From: Aphanomyces cochlioides | Taxonomy: Eukaryota; Oomycota; Saprolegniomycetes; Saprolegniales; Verrucalvaceae | Assembly: GCA_019828595.1 (NCBI GenBank) | Contig: JAHQRK010000005.1 | Location: 1,364,001 to 1,428,000 of the forward strand | DNA: 64,000 nt | Direction: 5' to 3' | Shown here: positions 31,868 to 42,015 of the stretch, in pieces | Numbering within the stretch: the first letter of the stretch is position 1 | Layout of the letters: each line of letters begins with the position of its first letter | Translations under genes and position numbers: made by a program | Notes under the pieces: model-generated | The model's input: only the letters and a program-made list of their open reading frames with translations | Told to the model about the DNA's origin: nothing | Database searches by the model: none

Positions 31868-34011
31868 TCAACATTTAATCTTTTCGTAGTCCAGGCGACA
31901 TTTGACTACAAGGTACTCGTTCGTGGCATCATAGAGCGCCAAGCGCTGATCAACTGTCATGCACCAATAATCCACAGCTTTGGATTTTCCAGGCGCTCCA
32001 ATGACTCGAATATCCACTGCCATCGCGGACGCCCCCATTTGCTCCAAGCGGATGTGAATCGCATAGCACACTTGTGTCATCGACGAGGCTGGCCAGCTAT
32101 AGAGGGACAAATTCACTGCGCCGTCTCTGACTTCAGCGACATAATCGCCATGATGAAGTCCATCAAAACAAGCCATTGTCGCTTCTCCACTCGGAAAAGT
32201 GCGAAGTACATGAGGTCTTCCATCGAGGTGGAACTCGGACCAATTGGCACCGGCAAGGCACTGCTGCGATCGCATCTACCAGAAGAGAGTTAGATGCCTC
32301 AATGCTACGATTCGCTTACAAATAACGTATCCGAAGTCCGCACCATGTTGATGGTCAATGCCATCACAAATCCTCTGATGAGAGTCAAGACGGAGGGGTT
32401 CTGGTCGGGCGACATTTCGTACAAAGACCACGAGCGATATCGCCAGCAGCCATCAAGGGGGCGGTTGGATGGACTTGGAACAACTTGTGGTGGTGATGCA
32501 TTGGACTATCAACCAGCAATGAGTACATCAAACTGGTAAGTGTCATGTCAATACCATAAAGCTCTCGCGCATTTGAGCCACAAACGATTTGAAGGAAACG
32601 GAGGTGTGGAATTTTTCGCATTTCTGCAGACAGGTTGTCGCGGCCTCGGGGTGATCGGCATGGAGAACGGCACAGAGAACGAGGATTTCGTCGGCCAGAG
32701 CATGAGGAGTTGTGTTGTAAGGAGCAAGAGCGGTCGTGAGCTCGTTGAAAATATGATGGATCGCTGTGTCATGGCTTCGCTCGAGCTCATGTTTGTTCAA
32801 CAAGGATGGAGCATGGGTTGCGCTGAATGAATTCAGGAAGGGCAGAAGTTGGATGGTCACACTGGCTGCGACACCAACTGCTTCAAGAGTTTGCGTCCAT
32901 CCAGAGAGTTTCTGTGATGGATGCTTGGAGTTGGCCACAATTTGTGAAAAAATGGGACTTGCTAATGGCGGATCCAATGTCTTTCGCAGCATCACATCAA
33001 GATATGAGAGGTACGGCCCCAGGACGGAGGCGGGGAAGCTTGAGATGAAGAAATGAATCGTGGCCAGCGCGTCCTCCTTGCGGCCGACGACGTTACTTGG
33101 ACTTGTGACTACTTGAGGCATCGAAGTCGCAAGTTTCGCTTGAAGCTGCTGCACGCGTTCGAGTTCACTTGTTAAGGCGTAGCCCTTCAAGCGATAGATG
33201 CCCTCGCATTGGCATTGCAATCCCGCTTGTGAATCTTCAGGCGTTTGCCGCTGACACACTTTACAAGCTCGACGATACGACATCACAATGAATGGCGTCG
33301 ACTGTGCGACCGCAACGACGCGAAGCATGGGCGATTCTCGGACAAACACATAAGCCTAATGACAAGAAGTCAAACAGGGATGAAAGAGTCGGTGGCTTAC
33401 TCGAAGATAATGAACAGCTCGGCGTTGTTGTCGTGCCGATCCTCCAACCCAGCGGTAGTGCCATCCGAGCGTCGACTGGGCTTTCGGGCTGAACTCGCAC
33501 ACGCGTGACGAAGTTTTCTAAATATAAGTTCATGCCATTTCCAGTGGACGTCGAAATACCTCGTCGACGACATCGTAGTGGCTGGCAATCCATTCGCCAA
33601 CGCTGTGTGTGTTGCGTCGAACGCGCTTGAGGACATAATCTTCGTCGATGGTGTCGCCAACTTCGAGCGGCTTCTCATACGAAGCGTCAAAGCGGAGGTA
33701 GGTGACTGTATTCTGCAGCGTCGAGACCGGTCCATGGACACGAGTGACGATAGAAGTGCCACAGACACTGTTGTACACATGACTGGGGCAGCAGTGCGGA
33801 AAGCATCTACAGCTAGTTAGAGACCAGATTCGAGGACGATGCGCTTACCGAAGGACTTTAGTACCCGCTGCGCGATGGGTACTGGACACAACAACGTCAG
33901 CAGGAGAATGTGACAGGAGGTGACCCACCGGAGGTATTTCGACTCAAAGAGGGACTTGCACCGACAGTACTTGGAGAACTCGACGGAGCATTCGCCGGTA
34001 AATCGACTCAT
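31868..34011 (-). CDS. FYVE-like Cys-rich family, copy C (multi-exon, apparently intact)
   Basis: Start ATG 34011 gives MSRFTGECSVEFSKYCRCKS. Exons join as in copy B: introns near 33928-33882, 33848-33807, about 33552-33522, about 33390-33350, about 32549-32490 and 32319-32276, all GT-AG and 40-60 nt. The spliced protein has the Cys-rich N-terminus (YLRTHRAAGTKVLR, CFPHCC), VTYLRFDASYEKPLEV, the second cluster (RACKVCQRQ...CQCEGIY), DALATIHFFISSFPASVLGP, SNRPLDGCWRYRS and the C-terminal domain (FDGLHHGDYVAEV, LYSWPASS). All reading frames are open. It lies inside the region bounded by the 0.68-kb inverted repeats, whereas copies A and B are tandem at the left edge. Function unknown. Confidence 0.75.
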
Positions 34012-34029
34012 GGGATGAAGTGGCAACAA

Positions 34030-34790
34030 GTGAAAATGCAGCCATGAGCAACAAACTTGCTATCATCCACTTGTGACGAAAAACATGCAAAGCAATCAAC
34101 TTTTTGAACAGATTGACCCAAAAGTTGCATATGGTGCACTTAGCTTATGGCAGAATGAGGCTTCGAAATGCACTTTTCATCGTTCGTTTTCCAACTTTAA
34201 GGCGAGCTCTGATGGAGACTTTCAGCAGAGTCTCGCTAGCTGGACGACCTTTGCTTTGGCCGTGGAGTTAGGAATCGAGGCGAAAAGCGACCGCGGTCAT
34301 GCGCAAAGACGAGAAGAAACATATTGCTCCAAGTCCATGTTGCACACGACGACGAGCCACGTGGGGAGTGGTCGTTCGTGTTGGACACAAAAACGTCCTT
34401 GAATATGATGCAGCGGACGTTTTAGTCACACAAGCAGCCCTCGCTGAAGTCTGCAAGTTGTAGTATTGACAGTCCTAGTGTCTAGGTTTCATTGCTCGAG
34501 TCTTTTTGCCGCGCAGGCTTGTTCTTTTGGCGATTTGGATGGGTCATATGTGGAGGGCATTGCCATGAAGGATTACTCGAGTAAATTGCTTAAATAGTCC
34601 TATTCCGGATAATATTCTCTAAAAGACACACATGAGAGTCTGTGTGTGAGGTGCATCACAACAACAAGGCTCGCAGGGGTTTTGCAGCTGGCAAAGCCAT
34701 GCACTTATAGCAATTGCACAGCTTGGAGACTTGCTTTGCATTAGGGCTTTCAGGTTGGATAGGCGATGGCCACAAGACTGCTCATTGTGG
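34030..34790. other. unassigned spacer
   Basis: Frames of about 60-110 codons overlap on both strands (for example 34073-34402), but none shows a recognisable domain. Nothing here can be called a gene with confidence. Confidence 0.35.
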
Positions 34791-34794
34791 AATA

Positions 34795-35399
34795 TTATCC
34801 GGAAAATATACTACCTATGTAATTCACTCTGATTATGCTGTTGTCGTTCATGAAACAAAAAACATAATACAAGCGAGTCTTATCCATTCTTTGAGTTCCC
34901 TCTCGGAGATCCAGCGGGATTTGAAGTTCGTTGCGATGGATGCACGCTTGCTGTTTGTTGTAGTCAGCAGCGCACCCTCTCATGGGTTCCTCACGAATTG
35001 TTTCGTCCCGATGGGGCCGGTTGGTTGTATGGATGTAGCCAGTCACGCTGGTCCATTGCCAGTAGCTCACCCGCTGGTGGTAATGCCCGAGAACTATCAA
35101 GAAGCAGGCATCCAGTGTGGACGAAGAGGCTTTGGAAGGACGCCCGTCCTGATGAACAATTTACGATCCCAACTGGCCTTGCTCCGTGAGCCCATGTCGA
35201 GCAAGAGCTTTTGCTGTGGATGCTGAGAACTTGTCAGCACCCAGACCCAGACTTCTCGGTGACAAGTCTTGCCATTGGCATGCACCCTTTTCACGGCGTT
35301 GTTTGTTGTACACTGTAGTCCATGCGAATTCTCCGCAGCGTGTTCAAGGGACGACTCGCCTTCGTCATGAAGTACGACATGAAGCGAACACTTTTTCAT
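34795..35399 (-). pseudogene. repeat-derived coding remnant containing the shared 200-bp block
   Basis: Minus-strand frames at 35399-35097 and 35100-34795 look like parts of one decayed reading frame (PQQKLLLDMGSRSKASWDRK, then MIVLGHYHQRVSYWQWTSVT). The stretch 35235-35020 is the inverted duplicate of 18668-18870. I cannot name the parent repeat. It may be a fragment of a copia-like or other retroelement, because the first copy is fused to copia gag. Confidence 0.35.
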
Positions 35400-35904
35400 T
35401 GTGGTGGTGACGAAGAACTCGGAGTAACACGATGCGATACGATGAGAAGCTGCTTGCGTTTACTCTGAATCAGTTGGAGACTTGGTAAAGGCTGGGATAC
35501 ACGCGAAGCGTGGTCGACTCGACACAATTGGATAACTCACATTCTTGTCGAGCGTGGGTGCAGCGTCCACTATCATCTCCTCTTGCAAAGACCAGCAGAC
35601 ATGGACCATGAAAAGCGAAGTCGTTGGAATCTCGTCCAGGCCTCGACAAACAGCAGATGTTTATCGTGAGTTCAACGATCAGCTTTGATTACTTCACAAT
35701 GAGATTCTCGACAGAGCAATTCCTTCAAAAAGACATGACAACAATATAATTGTTTGAGTCCGACCTGTCCGAGTGAAGAGCAGCTACAGTAAACTCCGCG
35801 AGATTGAGAAACAAATTTGAGAGGTAAAATATCGATAAATAGAGGTATTCAATTAAACAGTATGTTGAGTGTGATTTCACCATAAAGCGAAAAGACTATT
35901 GCGC

Positions 35905-36175
35905 GTTTTATTGTTGATTTGATACGAATTTCCAGACCCCGTTCAATCGAATCACGCCGGCGGATCGATTCACCAATCGACGCCATTGGCTAATAAATAT
36001 TTTGAGCGATTGTGATTGGCTGAATAAAATTTTAAAGAAAGTACAGTTCCCATGAGAGAAAGTACTGTTCTAATTTTCATTCATCCAATGTATTGGCGCG
36101 ATTGGAGATTGATACAAAAAACGAATCCAAATTGGGAAATTTCTAGTGAATCCACAATACTCAAAATTTCCAAGA
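35905..36175. repeat. partial copy of the 50.1-kb Harbinger-type MITE
   Basis: From ATTGTTGATTTGATACG through AATCCACAATACTC this region is about 90 percent identical to 50098-50335, in the same orientation. It carries a short internal duplication around AAGTACAGTTCC that the other copy lacks. Its right end is missing. Confidence 0.7.
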
Positions 36176-36179
36176 TCGA

Positions 36180-36713
36180 TTGATTGAATCGATCAAGTCA
36201 AATCGATCAAGGAATCACGCAGAACTGTGAAAACATATAATAATTAATATTAAGAGGTTTTCGAGGAACTTATGGGTTGTTTCAGCCAATCAGACTTGTC
36301 TCAATTTTGGGGCAAATGTCTTGTCCTTTGGAAATGGTATTGATGCATCGACCAAATCAACGCTTGGTACATGGCAAGAATTGCATCCAACAGCTTTTGA
36401 AATCATCTCTTAGGTCCGTTAGCATCCCCACCAGAGAGTCACCAGGCTGGTCTACCGCGTACAGCTCTCCTCTAGCGTACGAAGCGAGCGGACATCGCCT
36501 AGCATTTGATTGCCATGAAGTAAACATACAAGCAGTGGTAAACGTTCACAGGCGTATATTGGCGCGTTGCAACGTTCCATTCGAGTGTTCTAGGGTGCAA
36601 GTAGATCTTGTTTATCGTAAATTTGGCCAAAAAGGTTAAATGGTCGATTCTTGAGCGATTTCTCACAAAGTGTCAAATCAATCGAAACCCGCAAATTTGG
36701 CCGGAATTGACAA
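36180..36713. other. unassigned spacer
   Basis: A 120-codon plus frame at 36277-36639 ends ARCNVPFECSRVQVDLVYRK, but it has no known domain. No further structure is seen apart from ATCGATCAAG-type short repeats near 36175-36215. Confidence 0.35.
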
Positions 36714-37005
36714 TACATCTTCTCCCAAGTTGAACACTTTCTGCAACCAATATGAAATAAAACGTTTTATACAAAACACGTTTTCAGTCAACAACCAATT
36801 AACTTCAACAAACCTGCATTCAATGTGAAAATCATTGCATTCAATATGAACTCCATTATACGCCGTAGTGCATACCCTCCAGCCTCAAGGTCTTTTCCGA
36901 GTTTCATTCACAGAATAAAGCTTGACTGACAACCACAAGATGCGTAAAGCAGCTCATTCAGTTGATAATAGCTTCTTCAAGTAAGTTTATACGAGCTTCA
37001 AGGTA

Positions 37006-38438
37006 CACAAAAAAACACATAGCCAGAATCAAAGCGTATCTTTAACCTGTTCGCCAAAAACGATAAAAACTGGAAAATGGAGTGGTGCGGGTCTTTAGCC
37101 GCACTAGACATTAAAGGCTATATCTTTTGACTGGCTCCTTTGATTTAACATTATGTTTCGACAGGTTAAAGTAAGTAATGTGCGCATGTCGTCACTGCCA
37201 AAAGACAGTTCATTTTCGCATTTTCCATACCAAGAGGAAAACTTTTGACCGACGAGGAGATAGGCCAAGCAAAAGCCTACTCCTCGGTCGGCAAGTCAAA
37301 CCGTTGGATTGCCAATGTGCTCGGCCGAAACGAGAAGGCCATATGCAACTTATGGAAGCATCTTGCTTCGCCAAAGCCCAAAAAGAAGCGTGGAAGACGT
37401 ATTGTCTTCACGAGTCGAGACATCCGGCAAATCTTCCACAGAGCAATTCATCAACAAATGTCCGCGCGCAAGATTGCAGCTAAGTTTCCCTTCCAGCCCA
37501 GCCATACAACAATCTTGCGTGTGCTTCATGGCACACGATTCGCGAAGTATCGTAAAAGAAAGTCGGAGCCAGCCCTTACCCCCGAGCACAAAAAAGGCGC
37601 GTCGAATTTGCAGCTAAGTATATAAATACACCCCATAAATGGCGTCTAACCGTCTTCAGTGACGAGAAAAAGTTTAACTTAGATGGCCCTGATGGCTTCC
37701 AGAAGTACTGGCATGACTCGAGGATCCCCCTTGAAATGTACTCCAAGCGAGTGGGGGGTGGGCGAAGTGTTATGGTGTGGGGAGCCTTTTCAAATGATGG
37801 AAAAAGTGAGCTCGCCGTACTACAAGGGAATCAAGACTCTATGAAATACTGTGAAACGATCGACTGCTATCTTTTGCCCCTCCTTGAAAAAGTTGAAACA
37901 AAAAATCCCGGCGAAGACATCCGCTGCCAGCAAGACAACGCGTCTATCCATGTTTCAACCTTCACGAAGTCACATTTTAGTGACTTGGACATTAAACCAA
38001 TCAAATGGCCTGCCAAGAGTCCCGATCTCAACCCAATTGGAAATGTTTGGGGGGTGTTGGCCCGAGCTGTCTACGCCAACGGCCGCCAATTCGACGAAGT
38101 ATTGTTGTTGAATGGGCCAATATCCGCCAAGAATATCTTTCAACGCTTGTTGATAGCATGTCAACACGAATTGCCCAAGTTATTCTCAAGAGAGGGGCTA
38201 CAATTGACTATTAGCGTCGTCCACCGGTAGACGGTATGCGGCTATAAATTCGATCCACTAAGAAAAGTGTTTTTTTGTGTTTCTGTGTTCATGGGCTACA
38301 TTTTCGCGCGATAAGATGGCTTGGAGTTCTCTCAATGAAAGAAACGATCTTAAGAATTCACGCTGCTTTACAAACAGACCTGTTCTTGATGGTGAACTTC
38401 AAAATTTCATGGAGCGGCTATAATATCATTCCAGACTG
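37006..38438 (+). mobile_element. Tc1-like element inserted in the mariner-like element (TA duplication)
   Basis: The copy at 49.6 kb shows the uninterrupted site: in inverted orientation, CAAGGTACGTACAGAATTC. Here the same sequence is split, with TA at both borders (37004-37005 and 38439-38440) and 1433 bp between. The right end reads, inward, CAGTCTGGAATGATATTATA, a Tc1-style CAGT start. The left end (CACAAAAAAACACATAGCC) matches it poorly, so the inverted repeats are degraded at that side. Confidence 0.7.
37245..38230 (+). pseudogene. Tc1-like DD34E transposase, inactivated
   Basis: The N-terminal half (37245-37625) has helix-turn-helix sequence (MTDEEIGQAKAYSSVGKSNR, KRGRRIVFTSRDIRQI). 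The catalytic half is in another frame, with [13 protein letters not shown] (first Asp), CQQDNASIH (second Asp) and [12 protein letters not shown]. One A is missing from the run at 37590-37595 compared with the frame required to join HKK to RVEFAAKY, a single-base deletion. In addition, the third catalytic residue, Glu in LNPIENVWG of active relatives, is Gly (codon GGA 38039-38041). Either change alone would abolish activity. Spacing of 34 residues between the second Asp and that position fits the DD34E class. Confidence 0.85.
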
Positions 38439-39100
38439 TACGTACAGAATTCACGACGATCAAACATGTGATTAGTGCGCAGGGCTAGAAATCGCTGGAT
38501 CGCCGCTTTCATTGGGTTCAACATTGGTGAATATGGGCCAAGCCGAAGCAAAACCATGTCGTCGTTTGGGGTGCGCCTTTGTTCCATTTGAGTGTGTGCA
38601 GGTGCATTGTCGAGTACGACAACATTCCTTTTTCCTTGGTAGTGATTCTCCCGTTGAGCAATTCTTGATAGCTTGATAGATTTGGTCGACAAAACAAGCG
38701 TTGACATCCATGTAGATATTTCAAGACGATAACAGATCAAGCCGTCTACCTCGGACACAGCAAATTGTACCTGAAGATTTGGTCCCTTGCTCGCAAGGAT
38801 GACAACAGTTGCGCGAGTACCCCTCTTGATCCCATTAAACTCAAAGGCAGCGAAATCCTGCATTTGGCGCAATGTGTACATGCAGTTTTCATTCAGATAG
38901 CGTTCCAGGGCAGAGAGGATTTGTGGAGTTACAAGTGTACAAGACAATCGGGCACCTCCTCGTGGCAAGACATGAGCTCGATTGTTCACGATCACCCGAC
39001 GCGCAGATGAAAGGGAAACGCCGTTGTGTTCGGCCACTTCCTTCCAATCTGCATTGCCTTGATTGAAGGCGACTAGAATTCACTGCTTCTCTTCAGTTGT
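38439..39100 (-). pseudogene. mariner-like transposase copy 2 (internally deleted)
   Basis: On the minus strand the frame reads AEHNGVSLSSARRVIVNNRA, LPRGGARLSCTLVTPQILSA and LERYLNENCMYTLRQMQ. It then jumps from FNGIK straight to RGTRATVVILASKGP. Compared with the 43-49-kb copy, the segment with the first catalytic Asp is deleted between two CAAG tracts. It continues with VVVLDNAPAHTQME (second Asp) and LNPMKAAIQ, where the third acidic residue is replaced by Lys. The C-terminal 16 codons lie beyond the Tc1 insertion (37005-36958). Upstream, CGA to TGA in KQ(R)ILVAF gives an early stop. Confidence 0.8.
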
Positions 39101-39524
39101 TGGACCTCTATGACCACGTGCAGGAGGCATCCAGCAGCTTCTCAAAAGTAAAATGAGCAATCAGTTTACTTTTGAAAGGCGTAAAGACCCCCTTCACCTG
39201 GCAAATCGCGCGAAAAGTTGGCGCCAAAGTCGTTGGTTCAGTGGATTGGGCCGTTGGATTCAACGGTCTTTGGAAAGCTCTTCCGAAGGTTGCCGGGTCC
39301 ATCGACCCAATGCAATCAGAGTCGATGCTGAACCTGCCTGCCAAATTGACACCCACTATTATGTGTAGATAATTTTCAATATCCGACAAGTCCAACCGAC
39401 AATTTCTTGATTGGACAAAATATCAGTTGTTACTTGACGTACTTTCATTGCAAACCCTGAAGTCAGCCTGAGATGGTTGGGCTATCACAAGTCCGCGGCG
39501 CTGTTTCTCTGATCGCACAGTCCG

Positions 39525-40199
39525 TCCAACCTTTATTTGTCCTTTCTCCTCTCCGTGCATCCAAGCTCTGTTTTTACTTTGTTCTCGCTGCCCGTCCAAG
39601 CTCTGTTTTTCCTTTGTTTATGATTACCGTCCAAGCTTTGTTTCTCCTGTGTTCTCGCCATTTTCTGAGGTCTGTGTAGCCTTTGTTTTCTGCTCTGCTC
39701 TGTCTCCGCGGTCAACCAAAGCTGTTCTTCTGGATTGCCGTGGCTACGCTGAGCGAGTCACCACGGTGCAAAGCGAAAACTTACGTCGTTCGGCTAGGGC
39801 CAGCAGATCAAAACAGCCTCATCCAATGATGTTAACCTTGGGAGATTTTGTCTTGGATGGAATTTTTTGTTGATATCACCCGGCACTCTCTGTTCAAAGG
39901 CGAGGACCCAATCGTACTGTGAAAGTCATATCAGATTGGATTTTCGTGGTTGAAGACAGTGTTGAGTCATATTCACTATCAATTCACCATGCGCGCTATT
40001 GCTCAGATACTGACTTCAATGTAAGCCGGCTTTATCGGATTTTGCTCGTTGCAATGACGGTGGACACATGATTCGATCATTTGGCGGCGAAGTGCTGCGC
40101 GTGCATCTTACAAAGTCAAGGTTTTTTGGCTTGGCCGCCATAACGCAGAGGCGACATGGTAACCATTAGAGTATCTCGTCGAAGACATTCCACTGCTAC
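39525..40199. repeat. right arm of long inverted repeat
   Basis: This is the inverted complement of 31803-31424 plus 29870-29555, ending CATTCCACTGCTAC at 40199. It includes the tandem units with GTCCAAGCTCTGTTTTT (about 39528-39660) and the uninterrupted version of the site that carries the 1.55-kb insertion in the left arm. Long inverted ends with subterminal tandem repeats resemble MULE or foldback termini. A clean target duplication is not visible. Confidence 0.85.
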
Positions 40200-40381
40200 T
40201 ACAAAACTGCCTAGACTCAAGCAATCGGAGCCGTCGCCGAAGCATCCCTTGTCTTATCCCGTCAACTTCTTTCCCAATCGACTAACCCGTGCCATGCAGT
40301 CAACTCGATATATAACCCTGGTACACCGGCTAAGTAAGTCAGATTCTTCCAAGCGTCGTGGTGAGGGGCAGTGTCTAGTTT
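40200..40381. repeat. right copy of the 184-bp direct repeat
   Basis: Nearly identical to 27955-28138 in the same orientation. It begins at the base after the right inverted-repeat arm. Homology ends after CAGTGTCTA. Confidence 0.75.
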
Positions 40382-40384
40382 GGC

Positions 40385-40770
40385 ATGATAACATGCCAAC
40401 TAAAGCGACATTGAAGATGAAATGGTGGCATATACGTTGCATGTTGCTTTTTAGAACTGGACATTTCTCTCTCCTAGGTCAAATAAAACTACGAGTTTGC
40501 TAATACCGCGGAGCGCAGTATTCCACTCGTCACAAAATTCCATTTAAGAGCGAGTCGGACGATTCCGTGCTACGTGAAATGTGAATAGCATCCCAGAATT
40601 TGGTCGTTCGTTGGTATGCCCGGCTAACGTTGTTTTCGGATCTAAGACGCCACCAGAGCCTTGTAGAGGTCTTCATTACAGTTGTTGCCTTACACTATTG
40701 ATACGTCTAATCTAAAACTGGCTCGAGTACTGGCCAATCGCTTGTTCATTTCTGAAGCTATTCTATCTAC
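40385..40770. other. unassigned spacer
   Basis: I see no supported gene or repeat between the direct-repeat copy and the terminal repeat of the next mariner-like element. Confidence 0.4.
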
Positions 40771-40772
40771 TA

Positions 40773-42015
40773 CACCTTCTCCCGATCAACTTGACGTTGA
40801 ACCACCATCAATGTGGAATAAAATACATAAGAGACACGAAATTCATTCGGTATTTTAAAACAAACTGATAAAAACGCCGTATTCTCCCATCAAAGTGAAA
40901 AATGCCTCCATCAAATTGACACTGATTACATACTTTCTACTTTCCATACGTCATGTCCTCCATAGCAAGTGCCTTTTCGACGTTCTTCTGGCAAAATAAG
41001 GCTTCTTTGATGACAAAGGGCTGAGTGATGAATGTGATGGATGCATTGGCAGCATCCTCCAGCAAACGCATCCTCGCTTCCAAGAATGTATCGTAGCTGC
41101 CACGGGTGAACATGTGACTCGTTCGTTCGACCAGGTACCGTTAAATACTCGCCTTGAGAACACTGAAGCAGATTTCGATAGGATTCAACATCGGCGAATA
41201 TGGACCCAGCCGTAGAAGAACCAAGTCGTCGTATTGACGCACACGAGTCTCAGTCTGGGAGCGTGCCGGTGCGTTGTCCAGCACGATAACAATCTTTTCC
41301 CCCTCAAAGTGAGCTTGAAATGCATCGTTGTTCTTCACGTTTTGGTAGATTTTGTCGACAAAGTCAGCGTTGACACTCATGGTGACGCTGCCGCGATGCA
41401 ACTGATGACAGACGATGCCACAGGCAACAGAAACGGCGCACTGAACTTGTAAGTTTGGACCCTTCGAAGGAGGAAGTTTGACCACAGCGCGTGTGCCCTT
41501 CTTTGAACGACCTTGCGATCGCTTGCAGTATAGGTTAAAGTTGGTTTCATCGAAATAGACGATAAAGTCATTTGCGGCTTGGTGTTGCTCAAGCTGCATG
41601 GCAAAGTTTCTTCGCTTGAGCTTGTTTTCGTCGCTGTTACACGTCGACGGCTCTATACGAACTTGCTTTATTGCATAGAGCATCCCGAGAAAGTGACGAC
41701 TGATTGTTTGGGTGGACAACTCTGTTCCAGAGAATTCATCGTGGATGAAAGCGTGCATTTGGCCGAGAGTGTATTGGCAGTTTACATTAAGGTATCGTTC
41801 CAGTGCATTGAGTATGCTCGGAGTCATCTTGGTTCGTGCTTGGCGAGCACCTCCTTGTGGTAAGCAAGTCGAGCGATTGTTTGACACAACTCGTCATGCA
41901 GTGGACATGGATATTTCATTATGTTTTGCCACAATCTTCCAGTCGTCAGTGCTTTGATGATATGCGTCAAGGACGCGTTGTTTTTCCACGACGGAAGGAA
42001 CTACATCACTGATTG
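40773..42015 (-). mobile_element. mariner-like element, copy 1
   Basis: The left end CACCTTCTCCCGATCAACTT is preceded by TA (40771-40772) and matches the termini of copies 2 and 3. The transposase occupies 41998-40937 on the minus strand. The opposite terminus is not recognisable. Near 42015 the sequence passes into a different transposase remnant. Confidence 0.65.
40937..41998 (-). pseudogene. mariner-like transposase copy 1 (most complete, two stops)
   Basis: The minus-strand frame begins near VVEKQRVLDAYHQSTDDWKI, has a TGA (41894-41896) where ARRVVSNNR is expected, and is open from there to a TAA at 41141-41143. It then continues in frame (RYLVERTSHMFTRGSYDTF) to a stop at 40937-40939. 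The catalytic core is present: Asp in VYFDETNFNLYCKR, Asp in VIVLDNAPARSQTE and Glu in YSPMLNPIEICFS. Thirty-three residues separate the second Asp from the Glu. A cofactor-like basic block (CKRSQGRSKKGTRA) follows the first Asp. The two stops make it a pseudogene, though it is the best reference for the family in this window. Confidence 0.8.

Larger units (their letters stand above)
36716..39340 (-). mobile_element. mariner-like element, copy 2 (split by a Tc1 element)
   Basis: The left end CATCTTCTCCCAAGTTGAAC is preceded by TA (36714-36715) and matches the right end of the copy at 43141-49890. The transposase runs on the minus strand from about 39083 down to a stop at 36958-36960. Sequence 39108-39340 matches the 5' region of that other copy, after which homology stops without a visible terminal repeat, so the 5' end is truncated. 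The element is interrupted by a complete Tc1 insertion (37006-38438). Confidence 0.7.

Noticed and set aside
39153..39372. Plus-strand frame with FTWQIARKVGAKVVGSVDWA, also on the minus strand at 43477-43061
   Set aside because: It lies in the untranslated 5' region of the mariner-like elements, opposite to the transposase, and is conserved only because the element copies are. Coding is not supported.
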